Below, one piece after another: positions 1 to 10,056 of a DNA stretch of 64,000 nt (position 1 is the stretch's first letter; every line of letters starts with the position of its first letter). The stretch is from Glebionis coronaria (lineage: Eukaryota; Streptophyta; Magnoliopsida; Asterales; Asteraceae), in the NCBI GenBank assembly GCA_025667525.1, contig JANFOE010000050.1:434001-498000 (forward strand). Reading direction: 5' to 3'. Both the position numbers and the translations under genes were made by a program. The notes beneath the pieces are model-generated. The model was given only the letters and a program-made list of their open reading frames with translations. It was not told where the DNA came from and did not search any database.

Positions 1-250
1 CTAATAAAAATTTTGGACTAGGTGAATTAAAACCAATCCTTGGACTAGGCAAATTAAAACAGCCGAATTATTCCTATAGGAATGTTATTTCACGAGACGA
101 AATTTTGAATACTCATTGTGACAACTCGGGTTTTGACGAGTTAGTTGTCACCCGTTTACTTTTATTTATGTGTTAGGTGGTGTGAACAATGTGTTTTATG
201 TGTTTTTATGTGTGATATTGTGAAAGTGAATGAAGGATATGAGGTACATG
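1..250. repeat. Unassigned AT-rich flank with possible Ty3 LTR start
   Basis: No coding sequence is visible. From 117 the text begins TGTGACAACTCGGG, which resembles the usual start of Ty3 chromovirus LTRs. Bases 118-128 can pair with 137-151 (GTGACAACTCG against CGAGTTAGTTGTCAC, one bulged base). The fragment would be cut at 251 by the Copia LTR. No partner LTR is in the window, so this is a suggestion from the ends only. Bases 1-116 show nothing I can name. Confidence 0.3.
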
Positions 251-895
251 TGTTAGCCTCAAAATATTGAGTCAAACAAGAATGATTGGTCATAAGTTTA
301 TTATGTATCGTTTATTAGAACGTTGTAATAGGTAGTATAATAGTCGTGACAATACGGGCTTGATGGCTAGCTTAAAAGGCCTCTTTCAAGGTACTAAGCA
401 TTTATTCAAGCTTGGCCCAAACAATATAGTCCATAGAAATCCCACATGTAGGCGGACTATATAAATCCCTTCCTAGCATGTTAGGAAGGGTTAGCCATTT
501 CATTATTCACAATCTAATCCTCCCTAAGTTTCACACATCTCTCTCTACTTTTTCTCTCTATAATTCATCTATTTTCTATCTTATTTTCTTATAATCAACC
601 ATGGTGATGTGATATAATATGAGACAGCAATTGGCATCAATCACCACGGGGTAGATTAGTGATTGGTGTTTGGTTTTTATTTGATTCGAATGATTTAATC
701 CATAAATCATCTCGGATGAAAAAAATTTGTGTTTTCGGGCTCTAAATCTTCATACAAATCTCCTACATAGTTGTGGTAGGGATTTGGGTTATATTTTGTG
801 GCTAAAAATGCAAGTTTTTGGGGCGTTTGGATCGAGTTATAGGTAAAAATTCTCGTTTTTTATCATCGGATTTATTTAAGTAACCTTGATATGTG
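251..895 (+). mobile_element. Truncated Copia element: LTR, PBS and part of leader
   Basis: The LTR runs from TGTTAGCCTC at 251 to ACAGCA at 629, with a TATA box (TATATAAAT, 458-466) and a CT-rich stretch near 535-560. A degenerate PBS (TGGCATCAATCACC) starts at 632, then about 260 bases of leader. The whole stretch aligns by eye with the LTR, PBS and leader of the Copia at 45715-46300, including the phrase about a dozen bases either side of CTACATAG. No gag follows. The similarity fades near 895, and 896-963 is unassigned sequence in front of the Ty3 insertion at 964. It is either a relic or one end of an element split by later insertions. Confidence 0.7.
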
Positions 896-963
896 ATGAG
901 ACCGCAATTATACATAGTCTCATCGTCTAAATCAGGCTTAAAACGCTTAAAAGTATCATAAAA

Positions 964-3747
964 TGTGATACCCTAGAACCGAAGTCACTTACATTACCCT
1001 AAATTACGCTTATTTTTGAAATTTGTAATAAATTTTATTTGCTATATATTTTATTATTTTGGTTGAAACCAATGTTCGAGGTTATAATTTTGACGATTGA
1101 CGATTTAAGAAGGACGATGACGAATACGATCCCGATGGATGCCCAAATTTCTATGATTTATGTCGTTTTAGCGATATTATAATTTTTCGAGAATTTTACT
1201 TTCGGTTCGTGTTAAGTCGAGTCGGGTGAGTTTTATTGCTTTCCGGGTACATTTAAAGTGTCCTAAAAATATTTTAGAGTGTTCGGGATGATCCCTGACT
1301 CCCGTAAAATTTTCTAAAATGACTAGTGAGTCAATCCCGTAAACTTATGAGGACGTTTTTGCTTAAGGACAAAAGAAAGCCTATATTGCACCCAAGGTCC
1401 CTCCCATTTTACAAAAGGAAAAATCAAGCACACACACTAAACATTTTTACCCCAAAAATTTTCACCACCCTCTCTTTTTCTCTCTTAGGCCGCCGGCCAT
1501 ACAACACCACCACCACCACCACTTTCAAATTTCTTGGTTTTTGATTAATTCCAATTAAAGACCACATCTTAAAAACCTTTTGTAAGTGTTAATCCATGGT
1601 TTAATCCAACATGCATTAACATGATTTTTCCAAAAATTAAAGATTTTTCAAAAGTTTGTTTTGATGTTAATTAGCCATTTGCATGTTTAATTCATGGATG
1701 GATGATGTTAAATCACTAAACAACTCAACCAAAATAAATTTTGTTGATGGGTTTTGATCACCCAAACCCCACGGCACAAGGGGGGTGTTTGGGGGATCAT
1801 GGTGGTTGATGTTTTGATGATAGATTATGTGTTTAATATTGTTTTTACATGTTTTTAAATGGGTAAAACCATTTGCATGTTTATTTTTGTGATTGGGTTT
1901 TATGATGATATTGATTAATAGGGGTTTAGGACTGATTAGAGTGATTGATTATGATTAGGAGTGCTTAGGTTGATGCCTAGTGTCGATAAATGGGTTTGAA
2001 AACGAGCGTTGGGATGATTTTGGTATAGGTGATTTTAGGCAGAAAGTTTGAGGTGTTTTCGTAAAAATTATTTTGTAAACAGGTCTTGTGGTTAGGATAT
2101 AGTTTTAGAGCGTCTTCTTAGCTTCGATTTGGTATAAGATAGAGCTTACGACTCCTAACGAGTCAAAAGTTATGATGTTTTGAAATTCGTGTACCGGGAG
2201 ATGAAAACCGTCATAATCCGAAATTATGCTTGGTTTTAGGTCAAATCCCGAGGACTATAGGTATAGTTTGGTAAATGGTCAAAGGTTGATTTTTGGTCTC
2301 AAACCTGCATATTTGAGTCTATTATTATACTTAGGTGTCAAATGGGTCAATGGAGTATTTTAAACGGGTCAAATGAGTCCGACTTGGTCAAAGTACAATT
2401 TCAGTCCGAAAAACGTAGTTTTGGTAAAGTGTTGAGTAACGGGTCGTAAAAGCGAAAACTTTTAATGGGATTAAATATGTGTTTTCTACAGGTCTTAAGG
2501 TATTTTTGAGAATTTTCTTAATTTTTATAAAAAGGGTTAAGTCTAGTAAAACAGTCCGTACTTTTGGTAAGTATCGGCGAAAAATGCGTAAAAATGAATA
2601 ACGTTAATAATATGGACAAATGGTATAAAACGAGTAACACTTGTTTGTTTTGTTTGGCGTGAGTTGTAATTATCACAAGTGACTAATATGTATGTATTAT
2701 ATACAGTACCATAAGGTTTATAAATGAGATTACTCATTACGCGTTATTGGTTTGATAGGTGTTGATTTACCCGGGCATCCTCATCGTCGTCAGTGACCGT
2801 CACTCGAACTATCGACTACTTGTTATATAAGGTGTGAATTTATAGCCTCGCTTATTATTATTTCAAATTTTTTTACCCGCGAGGGAAATGCATGCTAGTT
2901 TTCAAAATGAACATATGTCATGAATGATTGTTGGACCCGAATGTTGCCTTTGAAATTGTGTTGAGTACCTAGTTGCAAAAGGCCCTAATTTCATGAACTA
3001 TTAACTATTGTTTAGTCCTAGCGTGGATTAGAAATAGCCGCTTATACAAAGTGATAGTACTATGGGGTTGACCACCCTATCCGAGACGAGGGCTAGTACG
3101 TTGATACCCCCTACGGAGGATAATTTGTGATAAGAGATAAGGTATAATTGCAACTGATGCCTTAGTAGGGGCACTGGTTTCATCTGAATCACGCCGGTAA
3201 TTATTAGGCGGGTGATTGAGTTAACGGTTTAGTGTCATGAGCTTAAACACAATTGTCAGAACCTTGAATATAGATTGTTTGATCGACAAGTCAATGAATG
3301 ATCGTGAATGGTGTTTATTACACATATGTTCAAAATGAATTATAAAACCTATGAATTCCACTCCACGTTTTTGTTGACCAAATTTAGCATGTGTTTCAGG
3401 TAACCGATGAAGTGTAGCATGGAGCATGCATTGGATGGAAGTTGTGTGTATGGCTTGGAGTCTACTTGTTTTTCCTCCCGTTATTACTTGAACATTTTTA
3501 AACTATATGTCATGTTGTTGTGAAAACTGTATCTTTTGGGGTTGAGATTCATGGGGACCGAAACGCAAACTCTGTTGTATCATTTGGGGTTGGAAAACCA
3601 TAGAGAAGTACATTTTTAACCATTTTTAATTGAAGTTTAAATTTGACGTCTCTTTGGAGTCGTTCGATGTATCTTGTGTGCAATGATAACTGCCTAGCAC
3701 CCAAATGTTGTAGTTCCGCTGCGCATAGCATTTGGTGGGGTGTTAGA
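964..3747 (+). repeat. 5' LTR of the Tekay-like element (2,784 bp)
   Basis: It starts TGTGATACCC and ends GTGTTAGA. The usual Tekay terminus would be TGTTACA, and both LTR copies have the G, so it was copied at the last transposition. Differences from the 3' copy are scattered single bases (for example AAAATATTTTAGAG against ATATATTTTGGAG near 1270/10355) and a few short indels. Short ORFs inside the LTR recur in both copies and look like chance. The LTR supplies promoter and polyadenylation signals. I did not find a convincing TATA box by eye. Confidence 0.92.
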
Positions 3748-4140
3748 GATTGGTAATCAGAGCCATGAGTTATAGAGAACTAGGTCATTTTGAAAATTCC
3801 TAAACTATAACTTTTGGTGTCGTAAGAAATTGTCCAAGCGCACACAACTATCCTGCATGGCTCCGGTAAGGTTTATTTTTGTATTCATGGTATCGATGTA
3901 TACTTTTGAGTTGAAGTATGTATGTGGGTATTTATTACGTAGATATGGAACTACTATATGTAAACGTTGAAATTATACGTGGAGTACCCGATACTGTAAT
4001 TCTTGTATTACTTATGCATGAGCATCATATTATCCCATTTTGGACATGTGTACCACCTTTGCATTGCATTTGCATGCATGTATTTATAAATATTGAATAG
4101 TAATCTTACGTACCCTCCAAAATTCTCTGTTATTGCAGGA
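3748..4140 (+). promoter_or_regulatory. Primer-binding site and leader
   Basis: TGGTAATCAGAGCC at 3752-3765 matches the common initiator-Met PBS (TGGTATCAGAGCC) except for one extra A. It starts four bases after the LTR end. About 370 bases of leader follow, without a recognisable gene, up to the ATG at 4141. The sequence TTATTGCAG just before that ATG resembles a splice acceptor, but no donor was identified. Confidence 0.75.
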
Positions 4141-5184
4141 ATGGCCGAGGTACCGCCTAACAGAAATGGAGACGATTACGTCGTAGGTCACGAAGGGGGA
4201 CCGTTTCCTCCGAACCCGCCGAATAATGACAATGGATGGATCGCTCCAGAAGAAGCGGTAGAGCCGGGAAATGACAGTGACAAAAGTGACGTGGACAACT
4301 TCAGTATCAGTAGCGATGGTAGTGAGGATTCTGAGGAAGAGCCCGAGGAACCGGTGGATGATGGAATTCCCGAGAATGCTGTAGGTCAGACCGAACCTGA
4401 ATTATTTCAATCTCCAAATTCGCCAAAGGGTTATGAAGTGCCTCCGACCGACCGATATGAGCAGCAACCCGTTCATCGCCGGATGGACAATTGTAAGGGC
4501 TACCTGAGGACAGTGTCAGGATTTATTCGAGTAAGTAATGGGAGTGGTGCAGAATCCAGCAATTCATCTAAATCACAATCTATTCATGAGAATATCGCGA
4601 GGGTCTATTTTCCGAGACCGAGACACTATTAGGACCCCGAGGGTCGTTTGAGGAGGATGGATAGGTTGATGTATGAGCGGTTTATGGTGGAGACCAGGGT
4701 AATTAAGAGGTTTGATAAGAATGAAAGGGCACACCAAAGGCTATTGGCAAGAACTTCAAGGATTGAGTTTGATGGAAATGCAAACAAGAGTGATATCAAC
4801 AGTCTGAGATCGATGATAGCGAACTTGAGCGCCAGTCTTGAACGAGTTAGGGAAGATCAAGCGAGATTGACTAGGATGCAGAGTTGGGAGCATCGAGTGA
4901 GAGCATCTTTGCCCCCAGATTGGAGATTTGTGGACGACTTGGAAATGGAAGCTAATGGTTTCATGGTCCAGCCACCTGCCAGAGGTGTTTGTATCACTGT
5001 GGGAAATCATGTAGCAGTTGAGTGTGGGTCTACGTCTGGGACGAAGAAGGCGACTGAATGTGGGCCGAACGAAAAAGGAAAGAGGAAGATGGATGAAGTG
5101 GACGAGGAAGATAGCGACGAAGAACCCGAGGAAGATGATGATGAACCGCCATCCAAGAGGTCGTGTGGATCACCACATGACTAG
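4141..5184 (+). pseudogene. Accessory ORF upstream of gag, one in-frame UAG
   Basis: One frame runs 348 codons from the ATG at 4141 to the stop at 5182-5184, interrupted only by TAG at 4630-4632. An ATG-like start at 4093 lies in frame but upstream of the acceptor-like CAG, so 4141 is preferred. The first half is acidic and Pro-rich (EEPEEPVDD). The second half has a charged helical region around codons 170-250. The tail has a KGKRKMDE basic patch, a DEEDSDEEPEEDDDEPP acidic run and a second basic patch (SKRS). This looks like a nuclear-targeted, charged, partly disordered protein. I recognise no catalytic motif and no gag domain. Extra ORFs are known in several plant Ty3 lineages, mostly downstream of pol, so a pre-gag position is less usual. 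The function is unknown. Confidence 0.65.
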
Positions 5185-5544
5185 TTGCTTGTCTTGTATT
5201 TTATCTTTGATCGTTGTAATAGAACTATTTTAGACTTTTGTATGATGGTATTGTGACAAAAAACTTGAGGACTTAAGTTTTATGGTGAATGGTTGTAGTG
5301 GCAATACTTGTCACAATTTTGGTTGACTATCAATACAATCCACGTTTACCTTTCATGATCTGTGATATGTCTTTAATTTGATCTTTTGTGATGTGAATTG
5401 ATGAATATTAGTAACTTTGTAACGATGTGTCGTTGTACTTATATTATGTCTTGAAAGAGAAATCCATCTTAATCTTGATGTGTATACTTACATTGTTTTT
5501 CTATTTTCCCTGTCTTTGCATAGAGGTGTATTTGATAACGCACC
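5185..5544 (+). other. Spacer between accessory ORF and gag
   Basis: This is 360 bases, T-rich, with no ORF that continues into a domain. It may hold the signals that let gag be translated after the first ORF (a splice acceptor or reinitiation). A pyrimidine-rich stretch followed by TTTGCATAGAG precedes the gag ATG at 5545. Nothing more can be said from the sequence. Confidence 0.4.
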
Positions 5545-8500
5545 ATGCCTCCAAAGCTAACAGCAACCCGTGTGAACACGATGATTTAGGAAGCCATTGC
5601 GAATGCGTTAGAAGCAGATCGAGCAGAGAGAAACCCAAACCAAGGCAGAAATGTGGGGAGACAGCAAGCCCCGAGAGAGTGTACTTACTCTAGTTTTATG
5701 AAATGCGGTCCCACGCAATTTCGTGGAACTGGTGGAGCTCTAGAACTCAGGAGATGGTTAGAAAAGGTCGAGAGTACTTTTGAGATTAGTGGTTGTTCAG
5801 AGGCGAACAAGGTCAAGTTTGCGGCTGCTACTTTTCTTGACGACGCATTGAGTTGGTGGAACATCCAAGTAGCCACTGTTGGGTTAGCAGTAGCGAATGC
5901 AAGAACTTGGACTGCTACTAAGGCCCTTTTGACCAAGAAGTTTTGTCCTGAAGAGGAGCTGGGTCAATTGGAAGATGAGTTGATGCACCTGACTTTGAGA
6001 AACAATGATATCACTGCTTACACCAGGAGGTTTAATGAATTAAGTCTTTTGTGTCCCGATGCCTTTGCCGATGATAGCAAGAAGATGAAACAGTACATCA
6101 AAGGTCTGTCCAGTAATATCAAGGGTGAAACTACTTCATCTAAGCCTGGGTCGTTTGATGAAGCGGTCCAAATGGCTCACGCGTTGATGGATGTCAAACT
6201 CCAAGACAAGAAGAACTTCATTGCTGAAGGAAATAAGAGGAAGTGGGAGGCGGCTCAGAGTAATCAATCCCAGGGTCAAAGCCGAGGTGGAAACCGTAAC
6301 AACAATGGTCAGAACCGCAGTCAGCAGTTCAACCAGCACAGGAATGATGGGATGAGAGCTGTTACAAACCCCAGAGGAGCGAAGGTGAATCCCCACTGTG
6401 GTCGATGCAACTTGTACCATGTAGGGAGTTGCCCACCTGCGTGCGGTAAATGTGGAAAAGCGGGCCATAGGATGTCTGATTGCCGAACAAAGGGGGTAGC
6501 CACTGGGGCGAATGCTACGAGAGTGATGGGTTGTTTTGGATGTGGAGAAAGAGGACACAAGCAAGGAAATTGCCCGAAGGTTGGGAACAAGCAAGGAGGT
6601 AACAATGCTGCTGCCGTGTATCAAGTAGGGACGGTTGATAAACCACAAGGTCCTAACGTGGTTACCGGTACGTTTTTGCTAGATGCTTGTTATGCTAGTA
6701 TATTGTTTGATTCTGGTTCCGACAAGAGTTTCGTAGATGTTAAATTTAGTCGTCATATCGATAGAAAACCGGTATTGTTAACGACTAGTTATAACGTGGA
6801 GTTAGCCGATGGGAAAATCGTTAGTATAAATTCTATACTGAAAAGGTGTACCTTGAAGTTAGGAAATTACGCTTTTGAAATCGACTTAATGCCCATAGAG
6901 CTAGGATCGTTTGATGTGATCGTGGGAATGGATTGGCTGATGGCGCATAGTGCCGTGATCATCTGTGGAGAGAGAGTAGTTCAGATCCCATTGAGGAATA
7001 AAGTCTTGACTGTGAAGGGAGATGAATGCACTTCTCGTTTGAAGGTGATCTCTTGTTTGAAAATGATGAAGTATGTAGAAGATGGATGCGATGTGTTTTT
7101 GGCACAAGTTTCTAGTGATGGTGACTTAGAGGCGAGGATTAAAGAGGTACCTGTAATCTGCGAATATCCAGAAGTTTTTCCAGACGAGTTGCCGGGTTTA
7201 CCACCTACCCGTGAGGTCGAGTTCCGAATCGATTTGGTGCCGGGAGCTGCACCAGTTGCGCGTGCACCCTATCGATTAGCACCATCTGAGTTAAAGGAGT
7301 TATCGGATCAACTGAAGGAGTTGATGAATAAGGGATTTATTAGACCAAGCTCGTCACCATGGGGAGCGCCAGTGTTGTTTGTGAAGAAGAAAGATGGGTC
7401 ATTTCGGATGTGTATTGACTATAGAGAACTCAACAAGCTGACGGTTAAGAATCGGTATCCATTGCCGAGGATTGACGATTTGTTTGACCAATTACAAGGT
7501 TCCTGTGTATACTCAAAGATCGACTTGAGGTCAGGGTATCATCAACTGCGTGTGAGAGAGGAGGATATTCCTATAACTGCCTTTCGTACGCGGTATGGAC
7601 ACTTCGAATTTCGAGTGATGCCGTTTGGGTTGACAAACGCGCCTGCTGTATTCATGGACCTTATGAATCGAGTATGCAAGCCGTATCTAGATAAGTTTGT
7701 CATTGTTTTTATTGATGATATTCTTATTTACTCTAAGAGTAAGGAAGAGCACGAGAAGCACCTGAGAAAGATATTGGATCTGCTGAAGAGAGAGAAGCTG
7801 TATGCGAAGTTCTCGAAGTGTGAGTTTTGGTTAGAGTCTGTGCAATTCCTTGGTCACGTAATTGATAGCAAAGGAGTTCGCGTGGATCCTGCCAAGGTCG
7901 AAGCAATCAAGGAATGGTCGGCACCGACAACGCCGACTGAAGTTCAACAGTTCCTTGGTTTGGCTGGGTATTATCGGAGATTCATTGAAGGATTTTCATT
8001 GATTGCAAAGCCATTAACAAAGCTTACCGAGAAGAATAGGGTGTATGAATGGGGAGATGAGGAAGAATTCGCTTTCAAAACACTCAAGGACAAGTTATGT
8101 TCCGCGCCGATATTGTCATTACCTGAAGGAACCGAAGACTTTGTAGTGTATTGTGACGCATCTCGTAAGGGTTATGGAGCTGTGTTGATGCAGCGTGAGA
8201 AGGTGATTGCTTACGCGTCGAGACAACTGAGGAAGAATGAGGAGAACTACACGACGCATGATTTGGAATTAGGAGCTGTGGTTTTTGCGTTAAAATTGTG
8301 GAGACATTATTTGTATGGGAAGAAGTGTGTTATATTCACTGACCACAAGAGTTTGTAGCACATTTTAGATCAAAAGGAGTTGAACATGCGACAGAGACGA
8401 TGGGTAGAATTACTGAGTGATTATGACTGTGAAATTCGCTACCATCCTGGTAAGGCGAATGTCGTAGCGGATGCACTTAGTAGGAAGGATCGAGAGAAAC

Positions 8501-10056
8501 CTTTGAGAGTCAGAGCTTTAGTGATGACTGAGAGTGTTGATTTAACTGAAACAATACTGAAGGCTCAAGAGAGGGGATTAATGAAAGAGAATGTTGATGC
8601 TGAGAACTTGGGAAGAATGTTGAAACCTCTTTTTGTGGTTAGGTCAGACGGGCTGAGATATTTCGAGAATCGGATTTGGTTACCGTTGTGTCCATCCGAG
8701 GAAGGAAAGCCTGGAGTACGAGATTTGGTTATGAACGAGTCTCATAAGTCGAAGTACTCGATACATCCTGGATCGGATAAAATGTATCATGACCTGAAGA
8801 AAGTCTATTGGTGGCCGAATATGAAGGCGGATATTGCTCGTTACGTTGGTAAGTGTTTGACTTGTGCGAAGGTTAAAGCCGAACATAAGAAGCCGTCTGG
8901 GCTGTTGGTACAACCATAGATCCCAGAATGGAAATGGGAGAGAATCGCTATGGATTTCATGACGGGTTTACCCAGAACTCCTAGTGGATGTGATATGATT
9001 TGGGTAATAGTGGATAGATTGACGAAATCTGCTCATTTCTTACCTATGAAGAAGACGGACAGTATGGAGAAGCTGGCCAGTGTGTACGTAAAGGAGATCG
9101 TTTGCAGACATGGAGTACCTTTATCTATCATTTCGGATCGCGATAGTAGGTTTACTTCGGAATTTTGGAAATCGCTTCAACGTGCGATGGGCACTGAATT
9201 GAGTTTGAGCACGGCTTATCATCCGGAGACTGATGGCCAGAGTGAACGCACTATTCAGACAATGGAGGACATGCTCCGAGCATGCGTGATTTATTTTGGA
9301 GGATGTTGGGAACTCCACTTGCATTTAGTGGAGTTTTCGTATAATAATAGCTACCATGCGAGCATCAAGGCTGCACCATTCGAAGCGTTGTATGGAAGGA
9401 AGTGTAGATCACCTGTGTGTTGGAGTGAAGTAGGAGAAAGTCAATTGACTGGACCCGAAATGGTTTTAGAGACGACCGAGAAGATTGTGCAAATCAAGAA
9501 CCGATTACTTGCTGCGAGAAGCCGACAGAAGAGTTATGCCGATAACAGAAGAAAACCGTTGGAATTTGAAGTCGGAGATATGGTTATGCTTAAGGTTTCG
9601 CCGTGGAAGGGTGTAATTCATTTTGGGAAGAAAGGAAAGTTGAGTCCGAGGTATATTGGACCATTTAAGATCGTTAAACGAATTGGACCAGTAGCGTATA
9701 AGTTAGAGTTGCCGAGCGAGCTTAGTGATATTCACGACACGTTTCACGTATCAAATTTGAAGAAGAGTTTGGCGGATAAGGAATTGGTGATTCCTTTGGA
9801 CGAGATTCAACTGGACGACAAAATGCATTTCGTGGTAGAACCCGCGAAAATTATGGACCGAGAGGTCAAGAGGCTGAAGCATAGTAGAATTCCCATTGTG
9901 AAGGTTCGATGGAATTCTAGGCGTGGACCGGAATACACTTGGGAACGTGAGGACTTTTTCAAGGAAAGGTACTCATCTGTTCTAGCGGCACGAAATGTGA
10001 ATATAAGAAGAGGCGAGCGCCGGGACGTCGCTCTCTTTAAGGAGGGGTGGATGTGA
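5545..10056 (+). pseudogene. gag-pol: Chromovirus gag-pol polyprotein with three UAG stops
   Basis: A single frame of about 1,500 codons starts at ATG 5545 (MPPKLTATRV) and ends at the TGA at 10054-10056, with TAG at 5587, 8356 and 8917 and no frameshift. Gag shows the capsid-like WWN region (near 5860), then CCHC knuckles at 6442-6483 and 6532-6573. Protease has DSGSDKSF from 6709. Reverse transcriptase runs about 7270-7900 with the catalytic FIDD box at 7708-7719. RNase H has its CDAS motif near 8152. Integrase has a zinc-binding region ending CLTC near 8860, then Asp at 8953, Asp at 9136 and Glu at 9244, spaced as DD35E. A chromodomain-like EYTWERED lies near 9930. Every catalytic residue I checked is present. 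Each UAG sits where related elements usually have Gln. Without readthrough this copy would make only short fragments. Confidence 0.92.
10036..10051 (+). promoter_or_regulatory. Polypurine tract
   Basis: The purine-rich text TTAAGGAGGGGTGGA directly precedes the 3' LTR start at 10052. This is the expected site for plus-strand DNA priming. It overlaps the last codons of gag-pol. Confidence 0.8.

Noticed and set aside
1326..1544. 72-codon ORF in the Tekay-like LTR, repeated at 10414-10632
   Set aside because: It is duplicated only because the LTR is, and contains a CAC/ACC run. No family recognised.
4630..8919. Programmed amber readthrough in the Tekay-like element
   Set aside because: None of the four UAGs has the UAG-CAR-YYA context, one lies only 14 codons into gag, and C-to-T deamination at CAG explains all four. 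Kept as a finding with readthrough as the less likely reading.
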